From Deltaproteobacteria bacterium (lineage in GTDB: Bacteria; Desulfobacterota; GWC2-55-46; DRQE01), in NCBI GenBank assembly GCA_030631875.1, contig DAOVKH010000092.1, forward strand, positions 1 to 7,032: a stretch of DNA of 7,032 nt, written 5' to 3'. Below the pieces are notes generated by a model. It had not been told where the DNA came from and did not search any database. It worked only from the letters and a program-made list of their open reading frames with translations. Shown in pieces: positions 1-6,210 of the stretch. The position numbers and the translations under genes are program-made. Each line of letters opens with the position of its first letter. Positions within the stretch are counted from its first letter, which is position 1.

Positions 1-1
1 C

Positions 2-544
2 CACCTCAAAGGAAGTACGACCATTGCCAAAGGCTCGACCATCGAGGAGGGTGTGAAGATAACAGACTCAACTATCGGGGCAAATACCACCATTAAATCG
101 CACTCTGTCATAGAAGACTCCCGCACGGGCAAGGATACATCAATAGGCCCGTTCGCTCGCCTAAGGCCCGGTACGATAATCAGGGACAACGCCAGAATCG
201 GAAACTTCGTAGAGGTTAAGAACTCTACCATAGGCAGAGGAACAAAGGCCGGACACCTGAGCTACATTGGAGACAGCACAATAGGCCAAGACGTTAACAT
301 CGGTGCCGGAGTGCTTACCTGCAACTACGACGGAAAGTACAAGTACCGTACTGTAATAAAGGACAACGCCTTCATCGGCAGTGACACTCAACTCATAGCA
401 CCCGTTACGATAGGCAAAGGCGCGTATATCGGAAGCGGCTCGACCATAACAAAAGACGTAGCACCAAACTCTCTGGCACTATCGAGAGCCGAAGAGACGG
501 CTATACCTAACTGGGCTACAAAGAAACGCAAGAAGAAGACTTAG
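2..544 (+). CDS. glmU: GlmU C-terminal acetyltransferase domain, 5'-truncated by window edge
   Basis: The reading frame is open from base 2 to the TAG at 542-544, so this is the 3' part (180 codons) of a gene whose start lies outside the window. An internal GTG at 53 is not the real start, because the protein match continues upstream of it. The visible part is a left-handed beta-helix built of hexapeptide repeats. It carries the family motifs FARLRPG (152-172), GNFVEVKNS, KAGHLSYIGD (His codon 254-256, the position of the catalytic base in E. coli GlmU), NIGAG followed by CNYDG, and FIGSDTQL. The basic, Lys-rich C-terminus is also typical. Full-length GlmU is a cytoplasmic trimer. Its C-terminal domain acetylates glucosamine-1-phosphate with acetyl-CoA, and its N-terminal domain (not visible here) uridylates the product to UDP-GlcNAc. 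It is followed at 27 bases by glmS, the preceding enzyme of the same pathway. Identification is firm. Confidence 0.95.
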   Translation, partial: HLKGSTTIAKGSTIEEGVKITDSTIGANTTIKSHSVIEDSRTGKDTSIGPFARLRPGTIIRDNARIGNFVEVKNSTIGRGTKAGHLSYIGDSTIGQDVNIGAGVLTCNYDGKYKYRTVIKDNAFIGSDTQLIAPVTIGKGAYIGSGSTITKDVAPNSLALSRAEETAIPNWATKKRKKKT

Positions 545-571
545 AATAAAGACAGAGAAGGTGACTTTATT

Positions 572-2404
572 ATGTGCGGAATAGTAGGATACATTGGAAG
601 AGGTCAGGCAGGCGAAGCAATACTCGAAGGCCTAAAGAAACTCGAGTACCGCGGCTACGACTCGGCCGGCATGGCCATACTTAACGATGGCGATGTAACG
701 CTCCTAAGGAGCGAGGGTAAGATGAAGAACTTGGTCGAGTTGGCCAAGAGCACGCCACACGCCGGGCACATAGGAATAGGACATACGCGCTGGGCAACAC
801 ACGGTCGCCCAAGCGAGGCCAACGCGCACCCTCACTTAGAGGCAGGCGTGGCGGTCGTGCATAACGGCATAATAGAGAACTACCTCTCACTTAGAAAAGA
901 GCTCTCCAAGGACGGCGCTGAATTTAAGTCCGAGACCGACACAGAGATACTCGCCCACCTGATAGCACGCGAGATGCGAGCCACAAAGGATTTAGAGGCG
1001 GCCGTAATGCGTGCGCTTAAGTACGTTAAGGGAACTTACGCTCTGGCCGTAATATCAGTAGACGACCCGGATAAGATTGTAGGCGCGCGCATGGAGTGTC
1101 CGCTCGTAGTGGGCATCGGACGAGGCGACTCCGAAGAAGCCGTCATATCATCGGACATACCGGCGATAATGGAGATTACAAAAGAGGCGATATTCTTAAA
1201 TGACGGCGAGATAGTAACCATCACCAAAGACACCATCGATGTAAAGACACTTGACGGCAAAGAGGTTACAAAGACACCTCGCACGATAGACTGGAGCCCC
1301 GTCATGGCCGAGAAGGACGGCTACCGCCACTTCATGCTAAAGGAGATCTTCGAACAACCCAGGGCCGTAACCGATACCTTTCGCGGTCAGGTGATGGAAG
1401 AAGAAGGCGACGTATTCTTCGAAGACTTCGAAGGGCTTAATATCACAGGTATCGAACGCATCTATATAATCGCCTGCGGTACGAGCTGGCACTCGGCTCT
1501 GATAGGTAAGTTCTTGATAGAAGAATTTACCGGCATACCAACAGAGGTAGACCTTGCGAGCGAATTCAGATACAGAGACCCTCTGGCAAATGAAAAGACT
1601 TTAATCATCGCCATATCTCAATCCGGTGAAACGGCCGATACGCTTGCCGCCATAAAAGAAGCCAAGCGCAAGGGTGCGCCCGTCGTAGCGATATGCAATG
1701 TAATCGAGAGTTCCATCAGCAGAGAATCACTTACCACCATCTACACGCACGCAGGCCCTGAGATAGGTGTAGCCTCGACAAAGGCCTTTACCACTCAGCT
1801 TACGGCTCTATACCTGCTTTCGATATTCATAGCACGCAGGCGTGGTTCGGTGGATAAGGATTTGGGCGTGGAATTGATTCAAGAATTAACCAAATTACCT
1901 CACAAGATAGAAGAGAGCCTCCACACCGAAGAGGCCATAATAAAGATAGCAAAGAAGTACTTTCACGCAACGGACTTCCTATACTTGGCGCGCGGCATAA
2001 ACTACCCTATAGCCTTGGAAGGAGCGCTTAAGCTAAAGGAAATATCCTACATACACGCCGAAGGCTACCCGGCCGGAGAGATGAAGCACGGCCCAATAGC
2101 CCTAATAGATGAAGATATGCCGGTCGTCGTCGTCGCTACACGCGACAGCCACTACCCGAAGGTAGTAGCCAATATAGAAGAAGTAAAGGCGCGCGGAGGC
2201 TCTGTCATAGCCGTTGTGAATGAGGGTGACGTAGACGTTACGGCAATAGCCGATGAGGTGATAGTCATACCTCACACAACGCACCACCTATCACCCATAA
2301 TTGCGCCAGTACCTCTACAGCTACTGGCATACCACATAGCCGTCCTTAAGGGTACCGACGTTGATCAGCCACGTAACCTCGCCAAGAGCGTTACGGTCGA
2401 ATAA
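572..2404 (+). CDS. glmS: Glutamine-fructose-6-phosphate aminotransferase (isomerizing) GlmS
   Basis: GlmS converts fructose-6-phosphate and glutamine to glucosamine-6-phosphate and glutamate, the first committed step to UDP-GlcNAc. The protein has 610 residues (E. coli about 609). The N-terminal glutaminase (Ntn) domain begins MCGIVGYIG, so Cys2 becomes the N-terminal nucleophile after Met removal. It also has RGYDSAG, HTRWATHG (71-78), HNG (97-99) and SETDTE with Asp123. Two SIS sugar-isomerase domains follow. The first has CGTSWHSA (G303, T304, S305) and SQSGET (349-354). The second has a LEGALKLKEISYIHAEGYP segment with Lys487 and Glu490, and KHGP with His506. The protein ends in the conserved tail RNLAKSVTVE. 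AAGGTG at 558-563, 8 bases upstream, supports the ATG at 572. Only 27 bases separate it from glmU, which leaves no room for a glmS ribozyme of the Gram-positive type. It is probably cotranscribed with glmU and plsY. Cytoplasmic enzyme, all key residues present. Confidence 0.98.
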   Translation: MCGIVGYIGRGQAGEAILEGLKKLEYRGYDSAGMAILNDGDVTLLRSEGKMKNLVELAKSTPHAGHIGIGHTRWATHGRPSEANAHPHLEAGVAVVHNGIIENYLSLRKELSKDGAEFKSETDTEILAHLIAREMRATKDLEAAVMRALKYVKGTYALAVISVDDPDKIVGARMECPLVVGIGRGDSEEAVISSDIPAIMEITKEAIFLNDGEIVTITKDTIDVKTLDGKEVTKTPRTIDWSPVMAEKDGYRHFMLKEIFEQPRAVTDTFRGQVMEEEGDVFFEDFEGLNITGIERIYIIACGTSWHSALIGKFLIEEFTGIPTEVDLASEFRYRDPLANEKTLIIAISQSGETADTLAAIKEAKRKGAPVVAICNVIESSISRESLTTIYTHAGPEIGVASTKAFTTQLTALYLLSIFIARRRGSVDKDLGVELIQELTKLPHKIEESLHTEEAIIKIAKKYFHATDFLYLARGINYPIALEGALKLKEISYIHAEGYPAGEMKHGPIALIDEDMPVVVVATRDSHYPKVVANIEEVKARGGSVIAVVNEGDVDVTAIADEVIVIPHTTHHLSPIIAPVPLQLLAYHIAVLKGTDVDQPRNLAKSVTVE

Positions 2405-2407
2405 GGA
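2403..2407 (+). promoter_or_regulatory. plsY ribosome binding site overlapping glmS stop codon
   Basis: AAGGA begins inside the TAA stop of glmS (2402-2404) and lies 7 bases before the ATG at 2415. It decides the plsY start. The longer open frame from 2361 would overlap the end of glmS and add 18 residues with no family resemblance. The arrangement suggests translational coupling of plsY to glmS. Confidence 0.7.
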
Positions 2408-2414
2408 CATAACG

Positions 2415-3041
2415 ATGCCGGAAAACTCAACCATAACATTAATCTACTTTATCGGAGCATACCTCATAGGCTCGATACCAAGCGGAATTATAGCGGTAAA
2501 AATCCTTGGAGGCAAAGACCCTCGAAAGGCCGGTAGCGGTAATATCGGTGCTACGAACGTCGTTAGGACATCTGGGAAGAAGGCCGGCATAATTACCCTG
2601 ATAGGTGACGCGCTGAAGGGTGCTCTGCCCGTCTACGTGGTAATGACCCTAACGCCGGAAGCTATGGTAGTGAGCATTACGGCTATCTTGGCCTTTCTCG
2701 GCCATCTATTCCCGATATACCTGAGGTTTAAGGGCGGTAAGGGTGTGGCAACGGCTCTGGGGATAATGCTCGTCATCTCGCCCGTGGCTATAGCCATCAG
2801 CGTAGTGGTCTTTATATTGATCGTATTTATCACACGCTACGTCTCGATAGGTTCAATATCTGCGGCACTCTCCATGCCCATAACCCTAAGTATTATGAAA
2901 AAAGACAGCATGGCGGGTATCAGCGAATACTACATACTGCTTACCATAGCGATAGCTATTCTCATAGTGCTTAAGCACCACGCCAACATACTGCGCATAC
3001 TAAGAGGCACTGAACATAAGGTCGGCAAGAAGAAGGACTGA
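2415..3041 (+). CDS. plsY: Glycerol-3-phosphate acyltransferase PlsY
   Basis: PlsY is an inner-membrane enzyme that transfers the acyl group of acyl-phosphate (made by PlsX) to glycerol-3-phosphate, giving lysophosphatidic acid, the first step of phospholipid synthesis. The 208-residue length is usual. The three conserved cytoplasmic motifs are present: GSGNIGATNVVRT (40-52), GHLFPIYLRFKGGKGVATALG beginning at 96 (with the Gly/Lys-rich FKGGKG at 105-110), and HHANILRILRGTE (188-200). The rest is strongly hydrophobic, with about five membrane segments beginning near residues 6, 57, 84, 114 and 165, and the C-terminus is basic (GKKKD). The start at 2415 is chosen on the AAGGA site and because the protein then begins like the family, with a short head running straight into the first membrane helix. 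It lies 10 bases after glmS and is probably in the same transcript. No plsX is in the window. Confidence 0.95.
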   Translation: MPENSTITLIYFIGAYLIGSIPSGIIAVKILGGKDPRKAGSGNIGATNVVRTSGKKAGIITLIGDALKGALPVYVVMTLTPEAMVVSITAILAFLGHLFPIYLRFKGGKGVATALGIMLVISPVAIAISVVVFILIVFITRYVSIGSISAALSMPITLSIMKKDSMAGISEYYILLTIAIAILIVLKHHANILRILRGTEHKVGKKKD

Positions 3042-3052
3042 CTTTACCCTGC

Positions 3053-3892
3053 TTATTCTCCTCTTGCGCCAGCTCTGGCCCTTACGGCTCTTTCAAGCTC
3101 GGCCTTAGCCACCTTGTCATTCGGGTCTCTCTTTAATATCTCCTCAAACTCTACAATGGCCTCTTCCCATAGGCCACCGTCCATATAGATGCGAACAAGG
3201 TTATACCTCACCGCCATAAAGTCGCCATTAAGCTCCAAGGCGCGACGATATATCCCGATGGCTTCATCTGTGCGCCCCTGCTTCCTATATAAGATACCAA
3301 GGTAGTTATACGATTTAAGGTTGTGGGCCTCAAGCACTACTGCTGTCTCCAGGTGTTCTATTGCTCCGTCCATATCACCGTAGGCGTCCAATGCCTTGGC
3401 AAGGTTATAGTGCGCCTCGCTATAGCCCGGCGCCAATAGTAATGCCTCATTGAACCTAAGTATAGCCTCGTAGAGACGACCCTCTAAGACGTATAATCCG
3501 CCGAGGTTATTGTAGAACCTCGGATCCTCGGGATCGAGCCGCAGAGCCTCCTCAAAGCCTTCAATGGCTTCATCCAATTCCTCTGTGCTTACATACGATA
3601 TCGCGCGGTTGCTATGGAACTTGGCATCATCGGACTTTATCGCTATGGCCTTAGAGAACTCTTCTATAGCCAATTCATAGAAGCCTACCCCATGCAGAGC
3701 CAGACCGGCATTATTATGCCCCCTTGCCTTTGCGGGGCTACCCATCGCTACGTGATACCAAAGGGTCATATCAAGGAGCCAGATACTATTCCTCTTAAAT
3801 GTAGCGACTCCGAAAGAAAGAACGATTATAATCGCTATTAGACATATAAGCCTCTTATTGGCAGGCTCTCTCTTTATTGCATTTAAAGACAT
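3053..3892 (-). CDS. Membrane-anchored TPR repeat protein (short form of polytopic TPR family)
   Basis: This is a 279-residue protein read from the ATG at 3892. Residues 1-14 are short and basic, 15-31 form one hydrophobic membrane segment, and 33-57 hold the motif KRNSIW...LW...SPAKAR. Six contiguous 34-residue TPR units follow without gaps (56-89, 90-123, 124-157, 158-191, 192-225, 226-259), then an Arg/Ala-rich tail. In family knowledge, an RNxxW...LW...SPxKAR segment comes right after the last membrane helix of large polytopic TPR proteins. Here the preceding helices are missing, and an in-frame TGA stands at 3923-3925. A TTG at 3919 could add 9 residues, but the ATG at 3892 has AGG at 6 bases. 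TPRs are protein-binding scaffolds; the repeats are expected on the periplasmic side, which is inference. The gene converges on plsY (11 bases between stops) and diverges from glnB. Codon use (ATA for Ile) matches the neighbours. The partner and exact function are unknown. Confidence 0.88.
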   Translation of the reverse strand: MSLNAIKREPANKRLICLIAIIIVLSFGVATFKRNSIWLLDMTLWYHVAMGSPAKARGHNNAGLALHGVGFYELAIEEFSKAIAIKSDDAKFHSNRAISYVSTEELDEAIEGFEEALRLDPEDPRFYNNLGGLYVLEGRLYEAILRFNEALLLAPGYSEAHYNLAKALDAYGDMDGAIEHLETAVVLEAHNLKSYNYLGILYRKQGRTDEAIGIYRRALELNGDFMAVRYNLVRIYMDGGLWEEAIVEFEEILKRDPNDKVAKAELERAVRARAGARGE

Positions 3893-3984
3893 ACAAGACC
3901 TATCCCTTTGAATTCTCAACCTTCAATCTCTCTGAGGTTATCAGATTGACGACAATTATGCAACGAAGTCAGCCGCACTGCCTC

Positions 3985-4020
3985 TTTTTTAAGCACCAAC
4001 GGCCATTGGTGTATAAAAAA
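3985..4020. repeat. 36-base imperfect palindrome with T-tract before and A-tract after the core
   Basis: The core arms are CACCAA (3994-3999) and TTGGTG (4006-4011) around a six-base centre, CGGCCA. Pairing continues outward through one G-T and one A-A position into six T (3985-3990) against six A (4015-4020), making 15 paired positions of which 13 are Watson-Crick. On either strand the order is T-run, stem, A-run, the opposite of an intrinsic terminator. It could be a protein-binding site or an RNA hairpin in a leader. Function unknown. Confidence 0.55.
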
Positions 4021-4089
4021 AGAACTCGTCGCCCCTCTTTTTCCCTTAAAAAGCCAGTATTTATGGCACCAAGAACTTCGGCATAAAGA

Positions 4090-4116
4090 TTGCATAGTAT
4101 ATTACTTTACATGCAA
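4090..4116. repeat. Inverted repeat TTGCAT-N15-ATGCAA upstream of glnB
   Basis: Two perfect 6-base arms (4090-4095 and 4111-4116) are separated by 15 AT-rich bases, giving a 21-base centre-to-centre distance, about two helical turns. It lies roughly 20 bases upstream of a possible glnB -10 element. A third copy of ATGCAA is at 3958-3963 near the TPR gene start. The position suits a regulator site, but arms of this length can arise by chance. Confidence 0.3.
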
Positions 4117-4136
4117 AATAGGCTGTGTTAAGGTCT

Positions 4137-4142
4137 TATACT
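4137..4142 (+). promoter_or_regulatory. Possible -10 element of the glnB-glnA promoter
   Basis: TATACT matches the sigma-70 -10 consensus at five of six positions and would give a leader of about 25 bases before the glnB ATG. No good -35 sits at 16-18 bases (CAAAAT at the expected place), so if real it would be weak or activator-dependent. Low confidence. Confidence 0.25.
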
Positions 4143-4173
4143 TAGGCTTAAGCTTTATTAGGAGGAACTAAAG

Positions 4174-4512
4174 ATGAAAAAGATAGAGGCTATAATAAAA
4201 CCCTTCAAGCTCGATGAAGTAAAGGAAGCCCTCAACGACATCGGTATTCAAGGCATTACCGTAACCGAGGTAAAGGGCTTTGGACGACAAAAAGGACACA
4301 CCGAGCTATACCGTGGTGCCGAGTATGTAGTCGACTTCCTGCCAAAGATAAAGCTTGAGGTCATCGTAACTGAAGACTCCGCCCCGAAGGTCGTAGAGAC
4401 CATCGTAGAAGCGGCCAAGACAGGCAGAATCGGCGACGGCAAGGTATTTGTAATGCCGATAGAAGAGGTCGTACGCATACGCACCGGAGAAACAGGCGAA
4501 GAGGCCATATAG
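4174..4512 (+). CDS. glnB: P-II nitrogen regulatory protein
   Basis: P-II is a small trimeric cytoplasmic sensor that binds ATP/ADP and 2-oxoglutarate and reports nitrogen and carbon status to targets such as glutamine synthetase adenylyltransferase. The 112-residue length is exactly that of the family. It starts MKKIEAIIKPFKLDEVKEAL. It has the T-loop with Gln39, RGAEYVVDFLPK (47-58) containing Tyr51, the uridylylation site, and Lys58. It also has the ATP-binding segment TGRIGDGKVFV (83-93) with Lys90, and Arg101/Arg103 near the end. A strong AGGAGG (4160-4165) lies 8 bases before the ATG. It stands 86 bases upstream of glnA, an arrangement that favours GlnB over GlnK, which usually sits beside amtB. 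Tyr51 predicts control by a GlnD-type uridylyltransferase, which is not in the window. Very secure as P-II; the GlnB subtype is inferred from context. Confidence 0.96.
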   Translation: MKKIEAIIKPFKLDEVKEALNDIGIQGITVTEVKGFGRQKGHTELYRGAEYVVDFLPKIKLEVIVTEDSAPKVVETIVEAAKTGRIGDGKVFVMPIEEVVRIRTGETGEEAI

Positions 4513-4598
4513 ATAGACCGATTGAGAGAGAAAGCTGGCAACACAGACTTTGCCGACTTACTAAAACCTAACTAACCCTATAAGGAGTAATAGACGCA

Positions 4599-6014
4599 AT
4601 GACGCCAAAGGAAGCTGTAAACTTCGCAAAAGAAAATAACGCCAGAATGGTAGATATCAAGTTTCTGGACTTTATAGGTACGTGGCAGCACTTCACCATA
4701 CCTGTCTCGCAATTCGACGAGGCCCTATTTGAAGACGGACTCGGCTTCGACGGATCGAGTATCCGTGGATGGGCGCCAATACACGCAAGCGACATGATAG
4801 TCATCCCCGACCCGACGACGGCCGTCATGGATCCCTTCATGGAGACACCAACACTTAGCCTTACATGTAACGTATTCGACCCTATAACAAAAGAACCATA
4901 CTCGAGAGACCCGCGCTACATAGCACAGAAGGCCGAGGCATACCTCAAATCCACCGGCATAGGCGATGAGATATACTTCGGCCCCGAGCCGGAGTTCTTC
5001 ATCTTCGACGGCATACGCTATAATAGCAACACCTCGGAGAGTTCTTTTTACCACATCGAATCCGATGAGGGTATCTGGAATACAGGCAGAGACGAAGGGC
5101 CAAACCTCGGCTACAAGCCAAAGCACAAGGAAGGCTACTTCCCGACACCTCCGACCGACAGCCAGCAGGACTTAAGAAGTGAGATGAGCCTCATAATGGA
5201 ACAGGTCGGCATAGAGGTAGAGTGCCAGCACCATGAGGTAGCCACAGCCGGTCAGGCCGAGATAGATATGAAGTTCGACACACTCCTGAATATGGCCGAT
5301 AAGCTAAAGTGGTTTAAGTATATCGTAAAGAACGTCGCCAGACGCTGGAACAAGACCGTAACCTTCATGCCAAAGCCCGTATTCAACGATAACGGCACCG
5401 GCATGCACGTTCATCAATCCATATGGAAAGATGGTAAACCTCTCTTTGCCGGAGACAAGTACGGCGGCATGAGCGAGATGGCAATGCACTACATCGGCGG
5501 TATACTCAAGCACACAAGGGCTCTCAACGCATTCACAAACCCGACGACAAACTCCTACAAGAGGCTCGTTCCCGGCTTTGAAGCTCCGATAAACCTTGCG
5601 TATTCGAGCCGTAACCGTTCGGCATCGGTGAGAATCCCCATGTACTCGGCCTCACCAAAGTCAAAGAGGATTGAAGTACGCTTCCCTGACCCATCCTGCA
5701 ACGGCTACTTGGCCTTTGCCGCGATGATGATGGCAGGCCTCGACGGCATACAAAATAAGATTGATCCGGGCGCACCGCTCGATAAGAACATATACGGCCT
5801 TGCCCCTGAAGAGCTCGCAAAGATACCTTCGGCATCAGGCTCGCTTGAAGAAGCACTCGAGGCACTGCGCGACGACCACGACTTCCTCCTAAAGGGTGAT
5901 GTCTTCACAAAGGACGTCGTAGATAAGTGGATCGAGTATAAGATGGAGAACGAGGTGAATCCCGTTAAACTTCGCCCGACACCGCACGAGTTCTTCATGT
6001 ACTACGACTGCTAA
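4599..6014 (+). CDS. glnA: Type I glutamine synthetase (adenylylatable, GSI-beta type)
   Basis: GlnA makes glutamine from glutamate, ammonia and ATP, as a cytoplasmic dodecamer of the family. It has 471 residues (E. coli 469). The N-terminal beta-grasp domain (about 1-100) contains the latch loop region FDGSSIRGW (50-58). The catalytic domain has GPEPEFF (128-134) with metal ligands Glu130 and Glu132, NGTGMHVH (265-272) with His270, the NPTTNSYKRLVPG loop, NRSASVRIP and RIEVRFPDPSCN. KNIYGLAPEE contains Tyr399, in the position of the E. coli adenylylation tyrosine (397 in mature numbering), so this is predicted to be the GSI-beta form controlled by GlnE. AAGGAG (4582-4587) is 11 bases before the ATG, a little far. 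It follows glnB by 86 bases, probably on one transcript, and is closed by an intrinsic terminator. All key residues are present and there is no sign of damage. Confidence 0.98.
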   Translation: MTPKEAVNFAKENNARMVDIKFLDFIGTWQHFTIPVSQFDEALFEDGLGFDGSSIRGWAPIHASDMIVIPDPTTAVMDPFMETPTLSLTCNVFDPITKEPYSRDPRYIAQKAEAYLKSTGIGDEIYFGPEPEFFIFDGIRYNSNTSESSFYHIESDEGIWNTGRDEGPNLGYKPKHKEGYFPTPPTDSQQDLRSEMSLIMEQVGIEVECQHHEVATAGQAEIDMKFDTLLNMADKLKWFKYIVKNVARRWNKTVTFMPKPVFNDNGTGMHVHQSIWKDGKPLFAGDKYGGMSEMAMHYIGGILKHTRALNAFTNPTTNSYKRLVPGFEAPINLAYSSRNRSASVRIPMYSASPKSKRIEVRFPDPSCNGYLAFAAMMMAGLDGIQNKIDPGAPLDKNIYGLAPEELAKIPSASGSLEEALEALRDDHDFLLKGDVFTKDVVDKWIEYKMENEVNPVKLRPTPHEFFMYYDC

Positions 6015-6045
6015 GCATCTGAGGGACGGCTTTAAAAGACTACTC

Positions 6046-6081
6046 AAAGGAGGCGGCTATATACATAGCCGCCTCCTTTTT
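6046..6081 (+). terminator. Strong intrinsic terminator after glnA
   Basis: A perfect 15-base stem, AAAGGAGGCGGCTAT (6046-6060) pairing with 6065-6079, closes a four-base loop (ATAC) and runs into TTTTT then ATTT. It begins 31 bases after the glnA stop and should end the glnB-glnA transcript. The arm contains AGGAGG, but no start codon follows, so it is not a ribosome binding site. Confidence 0.93.
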
Positions 6082-6110
6082 ATTTCTCTTTTCATTTCAC
6101 GTAGATAGCC

Positions 6111-6142
6111 CTTTAAAGCCCCGTTCCTTGACTTTAAGCCCC
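6111..6142. repeat. Near-direct repeat CTTTAAAGCCCC / CTTTAAGCCCC upstream of carD
   Basis: CTTTAAAGCCCC (6111-6122) recurs as CTTTAAGCCCC (6132-6142), with one A fewer and starts 21 bases apart, so both copies face the same side of the helix. The second copy overlaps a possible -35 element. An inverted 9-base match, GGCTTTAAA, is at 6028-6036 on the other side of the terminator. This could be a regulator site or chance in a short spacer. Confidence 0.35.
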
Positions 6143-6157
6143 TCTCTATGGTAGACT
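6128..6157 (+). promoter_or_regulatory. Possible carD promoter
   Basis: TTGACT (6128-6133, five of six matches to the -35 consensus) and TAGACT (6152-6157, four of six to -10) are separated by 18 bases, giving a start near 6164. An alternative pair, TAGACT as -35 and TAAATT (6175-6180) as -10 with a 17-base spacer, is almost as good. A promoter is expected here because a strong terminator precedes the gene. The exact site is uncertain. Confidence 0.35.
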
Positions 6158-6210
6158 TACTTTACGCCGATTTTTAAATTAAGAGACTCACCAAAGTAAA
6201 GGATACTTCC

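Larger units (their letters stand above)
3893..4173. other. Noncoding divergent region between the TPR gene and glnB
   Basis: About 280 bases lie between two divergent start codons, so promoters for both genes should be here. The region is AT-rich with T- and A-runs. It holds a 36-base imperfect palindrome (3985-4020), an inverted pair TTGCAT/ATGCAA (4090-4116), a further ATGCAA at 3958-3963, and a good glnB ribosome binding site (AGGAGG, 4160-4165). On the minus strand, CATAAT (3960-3955) could be a -10 for the TPR gene, but I find no matching -35. A 69-codon open frame on the + strand from 3877 has no recognisable features and overlaps the TPR start, so I do not call it. No sigma-54 (-24/-12) site with correct spacing was found. 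Confidence 0.6.

Noticed and set aside
545..571. glmS riboswitch/ribozyme in front of glmS
   Set aside because: Only 27 bases separate the two genes, far too few for the ribozyme.
2361..2414. Longer plsY start inside glmS
   Set aside because: The extra 18 residues are unlike PlsY and overlap the glmS end. The ATG at 2415 has a proper AAGGA site and fits the family.
4063..4080. TGGCAC upstream of glnB as a sigma-54 -24 element
   Set aside because: At the required distance the sequence reads ACTTC instead of TTGCA, so there is no -12 element.
3877..4086. 69-codon open frame on the + strand in the divergent region
   Set aside because: It overlaps the TPR start on the other strand. The product is basic and without recognisable motifs, and it has no convincing ribosome binding site.
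4536..4555. TGGCA...TTGCC before glnA resembling a sigma-54 -24/-12 promoter
   Set aside because: The GG and GC dinucleotides are 15 bases apart rather than the required 12. The same bases form only a 5-base hairpin with an 8-base loop, too weak to call.
4570..4578. AACTAACCC upstream of glnA repeated at 6727-6735 upstream of the YacL-like gene
   Set aside because: A single shared 9-mer in 7 kb is expected by chance, and the flanks do not match.
4725..5126. 133-codon minus-strand frame inside glnA
   Set aside because: It lies wholly antisense to well-conserved glutamine synthetase sequence and shows no domain.
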